This document shows, one piece after another, positions 1 to 8,898 of a stretch of DNA of 64,000 nt. Position 1 is the stretch's first letter. The number at the start of each line of letters is the position of its first letter. The DNA is from JBDWFY01 sp965275915. GTDB lineage: Bacteria; Pseudomonadota; Alphaproteobacteria; Rhizobiales; Stappiaceae. The DNA is taken from the NCBI GenBank assembly GCA_965275915.1, contig CBDHYI010000004.1, positions 248,001-312,000 on the forward strand, written 5' to 3'. Under the pieces are notes generated by a model. The model made no database searches, was not told the origin of the DNA, and was given only the letters and a program-made list of their open reading frames with translations. The position numbers and the translations under genes were made by a program.

Positions 1-1
1 C

Positions 2-229
2 TGCCGGCACATAAGCGTCAGCAGCGATTGCAGCATGATCCCCGCACTGGCTGCCGACCGATTCCGTGGAGATGGCTGGAATCTCTCGTTTGTGCCGATT
101 GCAGATCAAAGCTGTTCGCGGGAGATCGGCATCAACACGCGCGTGGGATGTCCGCGGAAACCATTACTTGCTGCCGTTCTGGAACAGTTCGCCAGCAATC
201 CGCCGGTAGGCGTGGAACTGATTGAGTAA
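2..229 (+). CDS. C-terminal fragment of a LysR-type transcriptional regulator (5' end outside window)
   Basis: An open frame enters from the left edge and stops at 229. Its 75 residues resemble the end of a LysR substrate-binding domain: a segment reading SREIGINTRVGCP followed by an amphipathic helix (LLAAVLEQFA), the usual final strand and helix of that fold. Such proteins bind DNA through an N-terminal winged helix, which is not in view. The gene is convergent with rarA, four bases away. The family call rests on a short tail and is tentative; no target or ligand can be inferred. Confidence 0.5.
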   Translation, partial: CRHISVSSDCSMIPALAADRFRGDGWNLSFVPIADQSCSREIGINTRVGCPRKPLLAAVLEQFASNPPVGVELIE

Positions 230-233
230 AATC

Positions 234-1553
234 CTATTCCTGCTGCCCAGAGCGGCGTTCCTGCCGCAATCTGGACCAGTATTCCATCCGCTTTTTCAAT
301 TCCCTTTCAAAACCCCTCTCGACGGGCTCGTAATATGTCTGTCGGCCGATCTCCTCAGGGAAATAGTCCTGTCCCGAAAATGCATCAGGCGCATCATGAT
401 CATATTGGTACCCCGAGCCGTAGCCTTCGCTTTTCATAAGCGTGGTCGGTGCATTGAGGATGGTTTTGGGAGGCAACAGCGACCCGTGCTCTTTCGCGCT
501 GCGCATGGCGCCCTTGTAAGCACCATAGACCGCATTCGATTTGGGAGCCGTCGCAAGATAAACCGCTGCCTGCGCCAATCCGAGCTCTCCTTCGGGACTG
601 CCGAGCAACTGATATTGCTGAACGGCGGCATTACACTGGACCAGAGCCTGCGGGTCAGCAAGCCCGATATCTTCCGTTGCCATGCGAACCAGACGCCGGC
701 CAAGATAAAGCGGATCCTCACCCGCATCGAGCATCCGGCACAGGTAATACAGCGCCGCGTCCGGATCCGACCCCCGCACCGACTTGTGAAGCGCTGAAAT
801 CAGGTTGTAGTGACCATCCTGCGACTTGTCGTAAATCGGCGCGCGCCGCTGAACCACATCCTGCAATTTCCCACTGTCGAAGACCTCGCCCTCCGCCGCC
901 GCCCGCCAGACGTCTTCGGCAAGCGTCAGGGCCGAGCGTCCGTCGCCGTCGGCCATCCGGATCAGGCTTTCAAAAGCATCCTCGTCAAGGGGCAGCTTTC
1001 GTTGTTCCACCGTCTCCGCCCGTCTCAGCAACTTGCGAATGGCATCCTCGTCGAGCGACTTGAACACCATGACGTGGGCCCGCGAAAGGAGCGCGGCGTT
1101 GAGCTCAAAAGACGGGTTCTCCGTCGTGGCCCCCACCAGCGTTATGGTGCCGTCTTCCATTACGGGCAGAAATGAATCCTGTTGTGCCCGGTTAAAGCGG
1201 TGGATCTCATCGACAAACAACAAGGTTCCCTGACCGCTTATCCGCCGCGCGCGGGCCGTCTCAAACGCTTTTTTCAGATCGGCCACGCCTGAAAAAATCG
1301 CCGATATCTGTTCAAAAACAAGATCGGTGGAATCGGCCAACAGGCGCGCAACCGTCGTTTTTCCGGTTCCGGGGGGGCCCCAGAAAATCAAAGAACCAAG
1401 CGACCCCGAAGCAAGCATCCGGGTCAGCGTTCCGTCCGGACCCAGAATATGGTCCTGACCGACGACATCTTCCGGCATTTCCGGACGTAATCTGTCTGCG
1501 AGCGGGCGCGGGCCGCTTTTATCCAGTCCCGCCGCAGTAAATAAATCGGTCAT
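234..1553 (-). CDS. rarA: Replication-associated recombination protein A, AAA+ ATPase
   Basis: RarA (MgsA) is a clamp-loader-like AAA+ ATPase that acts at stalled replication forks and single-strand gaps. The 439 residues are the normal length. The Walker A loop GPPGTGKTT is at about residues 59-67 and Walker B LLFVDEIHRF at 111-120, followed by a sensor region (GATTENPSF) and the C-terminal MgsA tetramerisation region with the family motifs SVRGSDPDAALYYL and EDIGLADP. It starts six bases after the stop of the DegP-like gene, so the two are probably co-transcribed. Confidence 0.95.
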   Translation of the reverse strand: MTDLFTAAGLDKSGPRPLADRLRPEMPEDVVGQDHILGPDGTLTRMLASGSLGSLIFWGPPGTGKTTVARLLADSTDLVFEQISAIFSGVADLKKAFETARARRISGQGTLLFVDEIHRFNRAQQDSFLPVMEDGTITLVGATTENPSFELNAALLSRAHVMVFKSLDEDAIRKLLRRAETVEQRKLPLDEDAFESLIRMADGDGRSALTLAEDVWRAAAEGEVFDSGKLQDVVQRRAPIYDKSQDGHYNLISALHKSVRGSDPDAALYYLCRMLDAGEDPLYLGRRLVRMATEDIGLADPQALVQCNAAVQQYQLLGSPEGELGLAQAAVYLATAPKSNAVYGAYKGAMRSAKEHGSLLPPKTILNAPTTLMKSEGYGSGYQYDHDAPDAFSGQDYFPEEIGRQTYYEPVERGFERELKKRMEYWSRLRQERRSGQQE

Positions 1554-1559
1554 CTGAGG

Positions 1560-3020
1560 TTATCCGCGCAAATTGATCCGAAGCAGCCGCCCCTTGCGCT
1601 CAAAACGAATCTCCCAGGAATAAGGAGTCTGGCGGACAATGGCCGCCAGCGTTTCCGTCAGATCCACGTTCACTCCGTTGACCCTTCGGATGATATCTCC
1701 GGTCCTCAGGCCTACCCGGGCCGCTGTCGAACGCGGCCGGATCTCCGTAATCACAACGCCTTCCAGGTGCGTCTCCAGCCGCAATTCCTCGGCAACCGCA
1801 GGAGACAGATTGGCGACTTGAGACCCCTGGAAGGGCGAGCGTGTCGCAAGATCCCGGACATCCCGGGGGACTGTCTCAGGCGCCGCTTCCAGTGCGACAA
1901 CCAGCAAAAAGTCGGCATCGTTCCTGCGAATAACAACCTCAACCGAGCCGCCGACACGTTTGGTGGCAAAACGATATCCAAATGAGTCCGGACCGGTGAT
2001 TTCCTGGCCGGCAACTTCAAGAATCAGATCGCCGACACGCATCCCCGCCCTTTCCGCAGGACTGTCATCGTCAACCCGCGTCACGAGCGCACCGGTCGGA
2101 CGGTTGAGCCCCATCGTCTCGGCAATATCGGCTGAAACACCCTGCAGTGCCGCACCAAGCCACGGCCGCTGGACGCGGGTCCCGCCCTCGGCGCTGTCCG
2201 TTACCTGCCGCACCATGTTGGCCGGAATGGCAAATCCGATGCCGTTCGACCCGCCCGAGCGGGAAAATATCGCCGTGTTGATGCCCACCAGCCGTCCGCT
2301 CATATCGATCAGCGCACCGCCGGAATTTCCCGGATTGATGGCCGCATCGGTTTGGATGAAAAACTGATAGTCCGTGACACCGACCTGCGTCCGTGCCAGT
2401 GCAGACACGATCCCTTGCGTCACAGTCTGGCCAACACCGAAGGGATTTCCGATCGCAAGCACGATATCGCCCACCTCCAGACCATCGGAATCAGCAAATT
2501 CAACGAAAGCGAAGGATTGATCGTTCGCGTCTTTCATGCGGAGAATAGCCAGGTCCGTGCGCTCGTCCTTCAGAACAATGTCGGCCTCAAACTCCCGCCG
2601 GTCACTGAGCACAATACGAACCTGATCGGCATCCTTGATCACGTGATGGTTGGTCACGACGACGCCGTCAGGAGAGACGATGACGCCTGACCCGAGCGAC
2701 CGCTGTTCTTTTCGCTGCGGACGGCCGAAGGAGCGCTGTCCGAAAAAGCGCCGGAAAAAGGGATCGTTCATAAACGGCGTCGCCGGCGCCTGACGGACCA
2801 TGCGGCTGGCATAGACGTTGACAACAGCCGGGGCGACCCGCTTGACCAGGGGCGAAAAGGACAGCTTGATCTCGGTCGTGTCAACCGGGATCTGGCGTTT
2901 CTGGGCACTTGTTGGGGTTACAGCTATCAAAAGCACGGACAGGGCAGCAAGCGCATACGCAATAAGGGAACTGGCGGCCCCAGAGCCCACGCGGCGTTTT
3001 CCGGCTATTTGATCGATCAT
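1560..3020 (-). CDS. degP: Do/DegP-family periplasmic serine endopeptidase
   Basis: HtrA-type protease and chaperone that degrades misfolded envelope proteins. The 486 residues begin with a signal peptide (hydrophobic stretch about 20-36, ending TPTSAQ). The trypsin-like domain has the catalytic triad His126 (TNHHV), Asp156 (RTDLAIL) and Ser233 (GNSGGAL). Two PDZ domains follow at about 285-375 and 395-480. A GGGAAG ribosome site lies six bases before the ATG. It is the first gene of a pair with rarA. The choice among DegP, DegQ and MucD names cannot be settled from sequence alone. Confidence 0.93.
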   Translation of the reverse strand: MIDQIAGKRRVGSGAASSLIAYALAALSVLLIAVTPTSAQKRQIPVDTTEIKLSFSPLVKRVAPAVVNVYASRMVRQAPATPFMNDPFFRRFFGQRSFGRPQRKEQRSLGSGVIVSPDGVVVTNHHVIKDADQVRIVLSDRREFEADIVLKDERTDLAILRMKDANDQSFAFVEFADSDGLEVGDIVLAIGNPFGVGQTVTQGIVSALARTQVGVTDYQFFIQTDAAINPGNSGGALIDMSGRLVGINTAIFSRSGGSNGIGFAIPANMVRQVTDSAEGGTRVQRPWLGAALQGVSADIAETMGLNRPTGALVTRVDDDSPAERAGMRVGDLILEVAGQEITGPDSFGYRFATKRVGGSVEVVIRRNDADFLLVVALEAAPETVPRDVRDLATRSPFQGSQVANLSPAVAEELRLETHLEGVVITEIRPRSTAARVGLRTGDIIRRVNGVNVDLTETLAAIVRQTPYSWEIRFERKGRLLRINLRG

Positions 3021-3155
3021 TCGTATCTTCCCATACCGTTTATTGTCACCGCCGGCCCAGGCGTGTTGGCCCGGGTTCTTACGATTTCGCGACTTCAGCG
3101 ATTCCCGTTTCAGGAATTCGTCATCTGTTCAGTTAAGGACGTTTTACGCAAAAAT

Positions 3156-3189
3156 CAAAAAACCGGACACAAATTAATGTGTCCGGTTT
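3156..3189 (-). terminator. Rho-independent terminator after the chemoreceptor gene
   Basis: A perfect 12-bp stem (3160-3171 with 3178-3189) closes a 6-base loop. Read on the - strand it ends GGTTTTTTGATTTTT, a good U-tract. It lies about 80 bases after the MCP stop and separates MCP transcription from degP. On the + strand there is no T-run. Confidence 0.85.
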
Positions 3190-3268
3190 CGCAATACAAA
3201 TGGAGCTTCAACACAATCGGTTCAGATGCACGTCCCGAGTGTGAAGAACAGGATTTCGACCACGCGGC

Positions 3269-5443
3269 CTAGGCCGCGCGGATCTGATTGACAAACGCCT
3301 TAACCTGCTCGTCGAGCGAATGCGACATTGTTTCCAGTTCGCTTGCGGAGCTGACCACCTGGCCGGCAGCTGCTCCGGTCTGCTGCGATGCATTTTGCAC
3401 CTCGGCAATATCTTCGCTGACTTCGGCCGTGCCGCTCGCGGCACGCTGCGTGTTTTCAACAATGCCCTGAGTCGCCGCGCTTTGCTCCTCAACAGCGGAT
3501 GCGACCGAGCCGACGGATTCGGAAATTTCACCGATCGTTCCACGGATTTCGGATATAGCGTCGACAGCATCTCCCGTCGCCTTTCGAATCGCTTCGATCT
3601 GCTGACCGATTTCGTCGGTCGCCTTGGCCGTCTGAGATGCCAGGTCCTTGACCTCCGCGGCAACCACCGCAAAGCCCTTACCGGCTTCTCCGGCGCGGGC
3701 CGCTTCAATCGTGGCGTTAAGGGCCAGAAGATTGGTCTGATCGGCAATGTCGCTGATCAGTTTGACCACTTCACCGATCCGGTCAGCTGCTTCGGCCAGA
3801 GACCGGACGGTTTCATCGGTCGTTTCCGCCTTCGACGTGGCAGTCTGTGCAACGTTGGAAGATCGGGAAATCAGGCCGGAAATTTCCTGAATGGATTTGA
3901 ACAGCTCATCGCTGGCCTCCGCAATTGTCTCTACTTCCTCTCTGGCTTGTGCGGAAACTTCCGATGCACGCGCCGAGTTGTCGCCCGCACCCCGCGCAAG
4001 ACCGGCCATGTTTTCCGCAGCCCCGTTGAGTTGGGAAGAAGCCGACAGTACGGACTGCACGACCTGTCCGACAGAGGTCTCAAAACCCTGGGCCAATTCA
4101 TCTACGAACTGACGGCGGTTCTCAGCCTCCCTTTCCGCTTCCGCGGCACTTTCGGCCGCCTTCCGTTCCTGTTCTTCGATCGCGTTTTGCCTGATCTCGA
4201 CAACAGCACGGCCGATATCGCCAATTTCATCCTTGCGTTTGGCTTCGCGAATTTCGGTCGCAAGATCACCGCCCGCCATCGACCGCAGGGCGTTCACCAG
4301 CCGGTTAAGCGGCGCCGTCACGCTTCTGGCAAAGAAGATGCCGATGACAGACACAAACGCAAGTGTGATCACCGTGGCAAGAATCATTGCCTCGCGCATT
4401 TCTGTCACGGATGCCAGCGTCTCCTCAACGCTGCGTTCCGCAGCAATGATCCAGTTGGCACCCATAAACTCAAATGGTGCATAGACGGAGAAGTTGGCGG
4501 TGCCGTCCACCCCGACGGTTTCCCCGAAAACCTTGCTTCCCGCAGTTGCCTCTGTGAGCAGATCATTGTGTATGCTTGTTTTCAGAATGGTCGGCTCGGC
4601 ACTCAAGGGCAGATCTGACAAGACTGTTCCGTCCTGATTGATCAGAAAAGCCTGGCCGGTATCTCCAAGCGCAGTGCGGTCGGCAAGGACGCTGCCGAGA
4701 AAGTCGCTGTCTACACGCACAACGACGACGCCCTTGAATGCCAAATCGCCGAATTTCGCAATATAGGCGGGTTGAGACAGGAACATGCCCGCCTTACCGT
4801 CATTCAAGGCATATTCTTCAAAATCAAGAACAAATTGCTCGTTTTGCGGTGCCTGGTAAGCGGCAGCGAAAGCCTTGGCCAAGCCGCTCTCCGCATGTTC
4901 ACCATCTTTGGCCTGCAAAAAAAAGTCATTGGACTTTGTCACTGAATAAATGACCAGTCCATCCTCGTTCAGAATGTAAATATCGCCAAAGCCACCTTTT
5001 TCCCAAGCGGTCTTGAATGCCTTATGAATGTTAGAGTGCCGCCAGGAATACATCGTCTTATTCCCGGTGCCGTCAAACTCCGCACGTTCAGCAGCCTGAC
5101 TGCCTTCCGGCCTGTAGTAAGCGAGAATTTCGGGGCGTTCCATTTCAAGATTGACAAGCGCATCATTCATATCGCTCAGCGCAATGGCAACGTCGGCGCT
5201 CGCGGCAATTTTTGCAAGCTCCGACTGGAGGTTTTGCAAACGCGCCTGAACCAGTGACTTCCGACTGTCAGCCAGGATCTGCAACTCGCTTCTGGCAGCT
5301 TTGACCAAACCATCGCGACCGTTGACGTACCCCATATAACCAACCGCCACACAAGCTGCAAAAGCCAGCCCGATGACCAATGTCGGTAAAACCACCGACA
5401 ACTGACGAAGTCTACCTAACATGCCGAAAAAGCGCGCGCCCAC
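3269..5443 (-). CDS. Methyl-accepting chemotaxis protein with periplasmic dCache-like sensor
   Basis: Transmembrane chemoreceptor that signals through CheA/CheW. From the chosen start the order is: TM1 at about residues 14-37, a roughly 310-residue periplasmic region of double-Cache type (segments IYILNEDGLVIYSV and AFLINQDGTVLSDL are typical Cache strands), TM2 about 352-372, HAMP about 370-425, and the methyl-accepting coiled coil with the conserved hairpin tip (DIADQTNLLALNATIEAARA). I chose the GTG at 5443 because GGAGGA sits seven bases upstream; the longer frame up to 5593 has no such site, and an ATG at 5422 is the alternative. No che genes are nearby. The C-terminal end FVNQIRAA lacks a CheR-tethering pentapeptide. 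The ligand is unknown. Confidence 0.92.
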   Translation of the reverse strand: MGARFFGMLGRLRQLSVVLPTLVIGLAFAACVAVGYMGYVNGRDGLVKAARSELQILADSRKSLVQARLQNLQSELAKIAASADVAIALSDMNDALVNLEMERPEILAYYRPEGSQAAERAEFDGTGNKTMYSWRHSNIHKAFKTAWEKGGFGDIYILNEDGLVIYSVTKSNDFFLQAKDGEHAESGLAKAFAAAYQAPQNEQFVLDFEEYALNDGKAGMFLSQPAYIAKFGDLAFKGVVVVRVDSDFLGSVLADRTALGDTGQAFLINQDGTVLSDLPLSAEPTILKTSIHNDLLTEATAGSKVFGETVGVDGTANFSVYAPFEFMGANWIIAAERSVEETLASVTEMREAMILATVITLAFVSVIGIFFARSVTAPLNRLVNALRSMAGGDLATEIREAKRKDEIGDIGRAVVEIRQNAIEEQERKAAESAAEAEREAENRRQFVDELAQGFETSVGQVVQSVLSASSQLNGAAENMAGLARGAGDNSARASEVSAQAREEVETIAEASDELFKSIQEISGLISRSSNVAQTATSKAETTDETVRSLAEAADRIGEVVKLISDIADQTNLLALNATIEAARAGEAGKGFAVVAAEVKDLASQTAKATDEIGQQIEAIRKATGDAVDAISEIRGTIGEISESVGSVASAVEEQSAATQGIVENTQRAASGTAEVSEDIAEVQNASQQTGAAAGQVVSSASELETMSHSLDEQVKAFVNQIRAA

Positions 5444-5450
5444 CGAATAG

Positions 5451-5456
5451 TCCTCC
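5451..5456 (-). promoter_or_regulatory. Ribosome binding site that fixes the MCP start
   Basis: On the - strand GGAGGA is followed by a 7-base spacer and GTG at 5443. It is the best Shine-Dalgarno match near the 5' end of this frame and lies inside the longer open frame, which argues against the upstream start. Confidence 0.7.
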
Positions 5457-5621
5457 AATAGAGCCCCAATGTCGGGCGAGTGTGCACCGGTATGCTTAAG
5501 AGAACATAAATTGTATCTAATTTTCACCACAATCTGTGCGATTTGCGCGAAACCGTTTAAAACTGTTTCTGCACCCGACGTTAGAAATACCAAGTCACTT
5601 CATCGTTTTCATCCGCCGCAC

Positions 5622-5645
5622 AAAAAAAGGCGGCCGCTGGCCGCC
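5622..5645 (-). terminator. Rho-independent terminator of the alpha operon (after rplQ)
   Basis: A GC-only 7-bp stem (GGCGGCC with GGCCGCC) and a 3-base loop are followed on the - strand by seven T. It lies 26 bases after the rplQ stop and marks the end of the ribosomal supercluster. Confidence 0.93.
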
Positions 5646-5671
5646 TCTTCGAAATCATATTTGCGCGTGTA

Positions 5672-6100
5672 TTATGCCGCGACCTCTTCACCGACGTCTT
5701 CGGTTTCAGCCCGAGCCCGATCCTCAGCGCCTTTGGCATCCGTATCGCGGTCGACGAACTCGATAACCGCCATAGCAGCGTTGTCTCCATGACGGAACCC
5801 TGCCTTCAGGACACGCGTATATCCGCCTGACCGTTCCTTGTAGCGTTCAGCAAGCGTGTCAAAAAGTTTCTTGACCATTTCAACATCGCGGATTTTCGAA
5901 ATCGCCTGGCGACGCGCATGCAGGTCGCCCCGCTTGGCCAAAGTCACGAGTTTGTCGACGATCGGACGCAGTTCCTTCGCTTTGGGCAGCGTTGTGACGA
6001 TCTGCTCATGCTTGATGAGCGATGCCGCCATGTTTGCAAACATTGCCTTGCGATGGCTCGATGTCCGGTTGAGCTTGCGGCCGGAAACTCCGTGGCGCAT
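5672..6100 (-). CDS. rplQ: 50S ribosomal protein L17
   Basis: L17 lies near the exit tunnel on the solvent side of the large subunit. The 142 residues start MRHGVSGRKLNRTSSHRKAM, the invariant opening of bacterial L17, and run on into an acidic Glu/Ala tail typical of alphaproteobacteria. The ribosome site is GGAGAGG. It is the last gene of the alpha operon, after rpoA, and is followed by a strong terminator. Confidence 0.97.
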   Translation of the reverse strand: MRHGVSGRKLNRTSSHRKAMFANMAASLIKHEQIVTTLPKAKELRPIVDKLVTLAKRGDLHARRQAISKIRDVEMVKKLFDTLAERYKERSGGYTRVLKAGFRHGDNAAMAVIEFVDRDTDAKGAEDRARAETEDVGEEVAA

Positions 6101-6172
6101 GGCCCTCTCCTTCCAGTTTCAAAGTCGGCGGCACGCGCCGCCCGGTGTCACCAACTGGCAACCACGTCAGGA

Positions 6173-7195
6173 TCAATAATGATGCTCTTCGTAGCGTTTT
6201 GCCAGATCTTCAATATTCTCAGGCGGCCAGTTGGCCACTTCCATACCCAGATGCAGACCCATCTGCGCAAGGACTTCTTTAATCTCGTTCAGCGACTTGC
6301 GTCCGAAATTCGGAGTGCGCAGCATTTCCGCCTCCGTCTTCTGGATCAGATCGCCAATATAAACGATGTTGTCGTTTTTCAGGCAGTTTGCCGAACGGAC
6401 TGAAAGTTCCAGTTCGTCGACTTTCTTCAACAGAGCCGGGTTGAAAGCAAGCTCAGGTACGGCTTCTTCCTGAACTTCCTTGTTGGGCTCTTCGAAATTA
6501 ACGAATATCGACAACTGATCCTGCAGAATCCGCGCCGCGAACGCGACAACATCATCCGGAGAGACGGATCCGTCCGTTTCCACCCGCATCGTCAGTTTAT
6601 CATAGTCAAGAACCTGTCCTTCGCGGGTGTTTTCAACCTTGTAGGACACTTTCTTGACCGGTGAATAAAGAGAATCCACCGCAATCAGGCCGATCGGTGC
6701 GTCCTCAGGACGATTGCGCTCGGCCGGCTGATAACCCTTGCCGGTATCGGCAGTGAATTCCATGCGGATCTCGGCACCCTCGTCAAGGGTACAGATCGGC
6801 AGATCCGGGTTAAGGATCTCGATATCGCCAACCGTCTGAATGTCCGCCGCGGTCACAACGCCGGGGCCCTGCTTACGGGCGACCATGCGCTTGGGGCCTT
6901 CGCTTTCCATCCGCAGCGCGATTTCCTTGATATTGAGCACAATATCGGTCACGTCTTCCCGCACACCGGCGATGGATGAAAACTCGTGCAGAACGCCGTC
7001 GATCTGCACCGCCGTTACCGCTGCGCCCTGCAAGGACGACAACAGGATACGGCGAAGAGCGTTGCCCAGCGTCAGTCCGAAACCGCGTTCAAGCGGCTCG
7101 GCAACAACCGTTGCCACGCGCAGAGGGTCTTCCCCCTGCTTGATTTCCAGCTTGTTCGGCTTGATCAGTTCTTGCCAGTTCTTCTGAATGCTCAC
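6173..7195 (-). CDS. rpoA: DNA-directed RNA polymerase subunit alpha
   Basis: Alpha dimerises to nucleate RNA polymerase assembly, and its C-terminal domain contacts UP elements and activators. The N-terminal domain shows EPLERGFGLTLGNALRRILLSS; the CTD shows ELSVRSANCLKNDNI and RKSLNEIKEVL. The start is uncertain. The frame opens at a TTG (7201), but related alphaproteobacterial proteins begin near MIQKNWQELIKPN, so I prefer the GTG at 7195 (340 residues), with AAGGGA upstream. It lies between rpsK and rplQ, the usual place. Confidence 0.95.
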   Translation of the reverse strand: MSIQKNWQELIKPNKLEIKQGEDPLRVATVVAEPLERGFGLTLGNALRRILLSSLQGAAVTAVQIDGVLHEFSSIAGVREDVTDIVLNIKEIALRMESEGPKRMVARKQGPGVVTAADIQTVGDIEILNPDLPICTLDEGAEIRMEFTADTGKGYQPAERNRPEDAPIGLIAVDSLYSPVKKVSYKVENTREGQVLDYDKLTMRVETDGSVSPDDVVAFAARILQDQLSIFVNFEEPNKEVQEEAVPELAFNPALLKKVDELELSVRSANCLKNDNIVYIGDLIQKTEAEMLRTPNFGRKSLNEIKEVLAQMGLHLGMEVANWPPENIEDLAKRYEEHHY

Positions 7196-7300
7196 AGTCA
7201 ATCAATCCCTTTAATGGCTTTCCCGTTCTCCTTGGCACCTGCCGGAGAACCATCCTTTGCCTGAAGGTGATAGCTCATGTCGCCCGAAAGGGCGGCAGAC

Positions 7301-7690
7301 TTATACGCGCCGGCGTTTGCGCGGACGACAGCCGTTATGCGGAATCGGTGTCACATCGCGGATCGATGTGATTGTAAACCCGGCAGCCTGCAGAGCCCGC
7401 AAAGCGGACTCACGTCCCGATCCCGGACCACGCACTTCCACTTCCAGAGTCCGCATGCCGTGTTCCTGCGCCTTGCGCGCCGCATCCTCTGCCGCAACCT
7501 GAGCGGCATACGGTGTCGATTTACGCGATCCCTTGAAGCCCTGAGCTCCGGACGATGACCAGGAAATGGCATTTCCCTGCGCATCGGTGATCGTGATCAT
7601 CGTATTGTTGAATGTGGACGCAACATGGGCAACGCCCGATGTAATATTCTTCCGCTCACGCCGTTTGACGCGGCCTGCTTCTTTAGCCAT
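7301..7690 (-). CDS. rpsK: 30S ribosomal protein S11
   Basis: S11 forms part of the small-subunit platform near the mRNA exit. The 129 residues carry the family signature around GSGRESALRALQAAG and the basic end PHNGCRPRKRRRV. The ATG has an AAGG site upstream. It lies between rpsM and rpoA in the alpha operon. Nothing unusual. Confidence 0.97.
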   Translation of the reverse strand: MAKEAGRVKRRERKNITSGVAHVASTFNNTMITITDAQGNAISWSSSGAQGFKGSRKSTPYAAQVAAEDAARKAQEHGMRTLEVEVRGPGSGRESALRALQAAGFTITSIRDVTPIPHNGCRPRKRRRV

Positions 7691-7760
7691 TTCTTACCTT
7701 TCACTCGATCTCAACGCCACCGTAATGCCAGTGGCTCCACCGTACCGTCGCAAGGGAAAC

Positions 7761-8129
7761 TTATTTCTTCTTACCTGCGATCGGTTTTGCCGGACCTTTG
7801 CGGGTACGGGCATTTGTATGGGTCCGCTGGCCGCGCACCGGCAGGCTGCGACGATGCCGCAAGCCGCGATAGCAGCCAAGATCCATCAGACGCTTGATAT
7901 TCATCGCCACTTCGCGACGCAGGTCGCCTTCGACGATGTAATCACGGTCAATCGTTTCACGGATCTGAAGCACTTCCGCATCAGAAAGCTCATTGACCCG
8001 GCGCTCCGGCGCGACATTCACTTTCGTGATAATCTCCTGCGCTTTGCTCGGACCAATGCCGTGAATGTACTGCAGCGCAATGAGAACGCGCTTATTCGTC
8101 GGGATGTTGACGCCTGCAATACGAGCCAC
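7761..8129 (-). CDS. rpsM: 30S ribosomal protein S13
   Basis: S13 sits in the small-subunit head and contacts the P-site tRNA and the large subunit. The 122 residues open MARIAGVNIPTNKRV and end in the basic tail THTNARTRKGPAKPIAGKKK. The start is GTG, with GGAG seven bases upstream. It is the first gene of the alpha operon. About 100 bases upstream lies a terminator that separates it from adk, so it probably has its own promoter. Confidence 0.97.
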   Translation of the reverse strand: MARIAGVNIPTNKRVLIALQYIHGIGPSKAQEIITKVNVAPERRVNELSDAEVLQIRETIDRDYIVEGDLRREVAMNIKRLMDLGCYRGLRHRRSLPVRGQRTHTNARTRKGPAKPIAGKKK

Positions 8130-8175
8130 GTCGTTTCTCCTTTATGAGACAGCAATCAAGCACACTGTCCCCGTC

Positions 8176-8203
8176 GTTATGTTTTTAAAAGAAGGTGCCC
8201 CAA
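8176..8203 (-). promoter_or_regulatory. Candidate promoter for the alpha operon (rpsM)
   Basis: On the - strand TTGGGG (8198-8203), a 16-base spacer and CATAAC (8176-8181) lie between the adk terminator and rpsM. The same CATAAC hexamer occurs in the stronger tRNA-Tyr promoter of this window. The -35 match is only fair, so the call is weak. Confidence 0.27.
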
Positions 8204-8230
8204 GACAAAAAGATCGGCTCCGGGCTTTCC

Positions 8231-8285
8231 AAAAAAACCGGCACCAATCGAGCTTGATTCACGATAGTGCCGGTTGATATCCATT
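8231..8285 (-). terminator. Terminator between adk and rpsM
   Basis: A 9-bp stem (8236-8244 with 8277-8285, AACCGGCAC/GTGCCGGTT) ends on the - strand in seven T. The 32-base loop contains a smaller self-complementary stretch around AATC/GATT. It lies about 30 bases after the adk stop. It would stop or weaken read-through from the spc operon into the alpha operon. Confidence 0.75.
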
Positions 8286-8316
8286 TCGAACCGTGACGTC
8301 AACCGTCACAATTGAA

Positions 8317-8898
8317 TCAGACCGTAACTGTTTCTGCCAGTACCCCGTCAATCTCGCGGGATACCTCTTCAATCGGTGCCATGCCATTCACCGTCTGAAG
8401 CATATTCCTACCCTTGTAGAATGTCACAAGCGGTGCGGTTTGCTGGTGATAGACCGCAAGGCGTTTTTTCAGGGTTTCCACATTGTCGTCCGAGCGCGCG
8501 CCGCCGGTTTCACGGATACGGCTTTCGATACGCTCGACAAGTATCTGGTCGTCCACTTCAAGCTCAATCACCGCATTGAGCTTAAGACCTTTCTCCTGAA
8601 GCAGTTTTTCCAGCGCCTCCGCCTGGGCAATTGTCCGCGGGAAACCGTCGAGAATAAAACCGTTGGCGCAATCCGGCTCATCGATCCGGTCCGATATGAT
8701 CGACACGATGATTTCATCGGAAACGAGATCGCCTCTGTCCATAACGTCCTTGGCTTTCAGGCCGACGTCCGTTCCGGCCCTGACAGCCGCGCGCAGCATA
8801 TCACCGGTCGACAATTGAACGATATTATGCTGATCGACCAATCGCGTCGCCTGCGTCCCCTTCCCCGCACCCGGCGGGCCCAAAAGAATGAGCCTCAT
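8317..8898 (-). CDS. adk: Adenylate kinase (short form)
   Basis: Catalyses ATP + AMP to 2 ADP in the cytoplasm. The P-loop GPPGAGKGTQ is at residues 7-16, the AMP-binding stretch is STGDMLRAAV and the family signature is FILDGFPRT. At 193 residues it is the short form: the LID between about 125 and 140 is a brief loop without the zinc or zinc-like domain of long adenylate kinases. Its ATG overlaps the secY stop by four bases (ATGA), which points to translational coupling. A terminator follows it. Confidence 0.97.
   Translation of the reverse strand: MRLILLGPPGAGKGTQATRLVDQHNIVQLSTGDMLRAAVRAGTDVGLKAKDVMDRGDLVSDEIIVSIISDRIDEPDCANGFILDGFPRTIAQAEALEKLLQEKGLKLNAVIELEVDDQILVERIESRIRETGGARSDDNVETLKKRLAVYHQQTAPLVTFYKGRNMLQTVNGMAPIEEVSREIDGVLAETVTV

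Noticed and set aside
2990..3120. Possible heat-shock or RpoE-type promoter before degP
   Set aside because: An ATTCC/GGAAT repeat is present, but neither a sigma-32 nor a GGAAC-N16-CGTT pattern could be placed with proper spacing.
3320..4618. 432-codon + frame opposite the MCP gene
   Set aside because: The - strand MCP has clear domains, a ribosome site and a terminator; the + frame has none.
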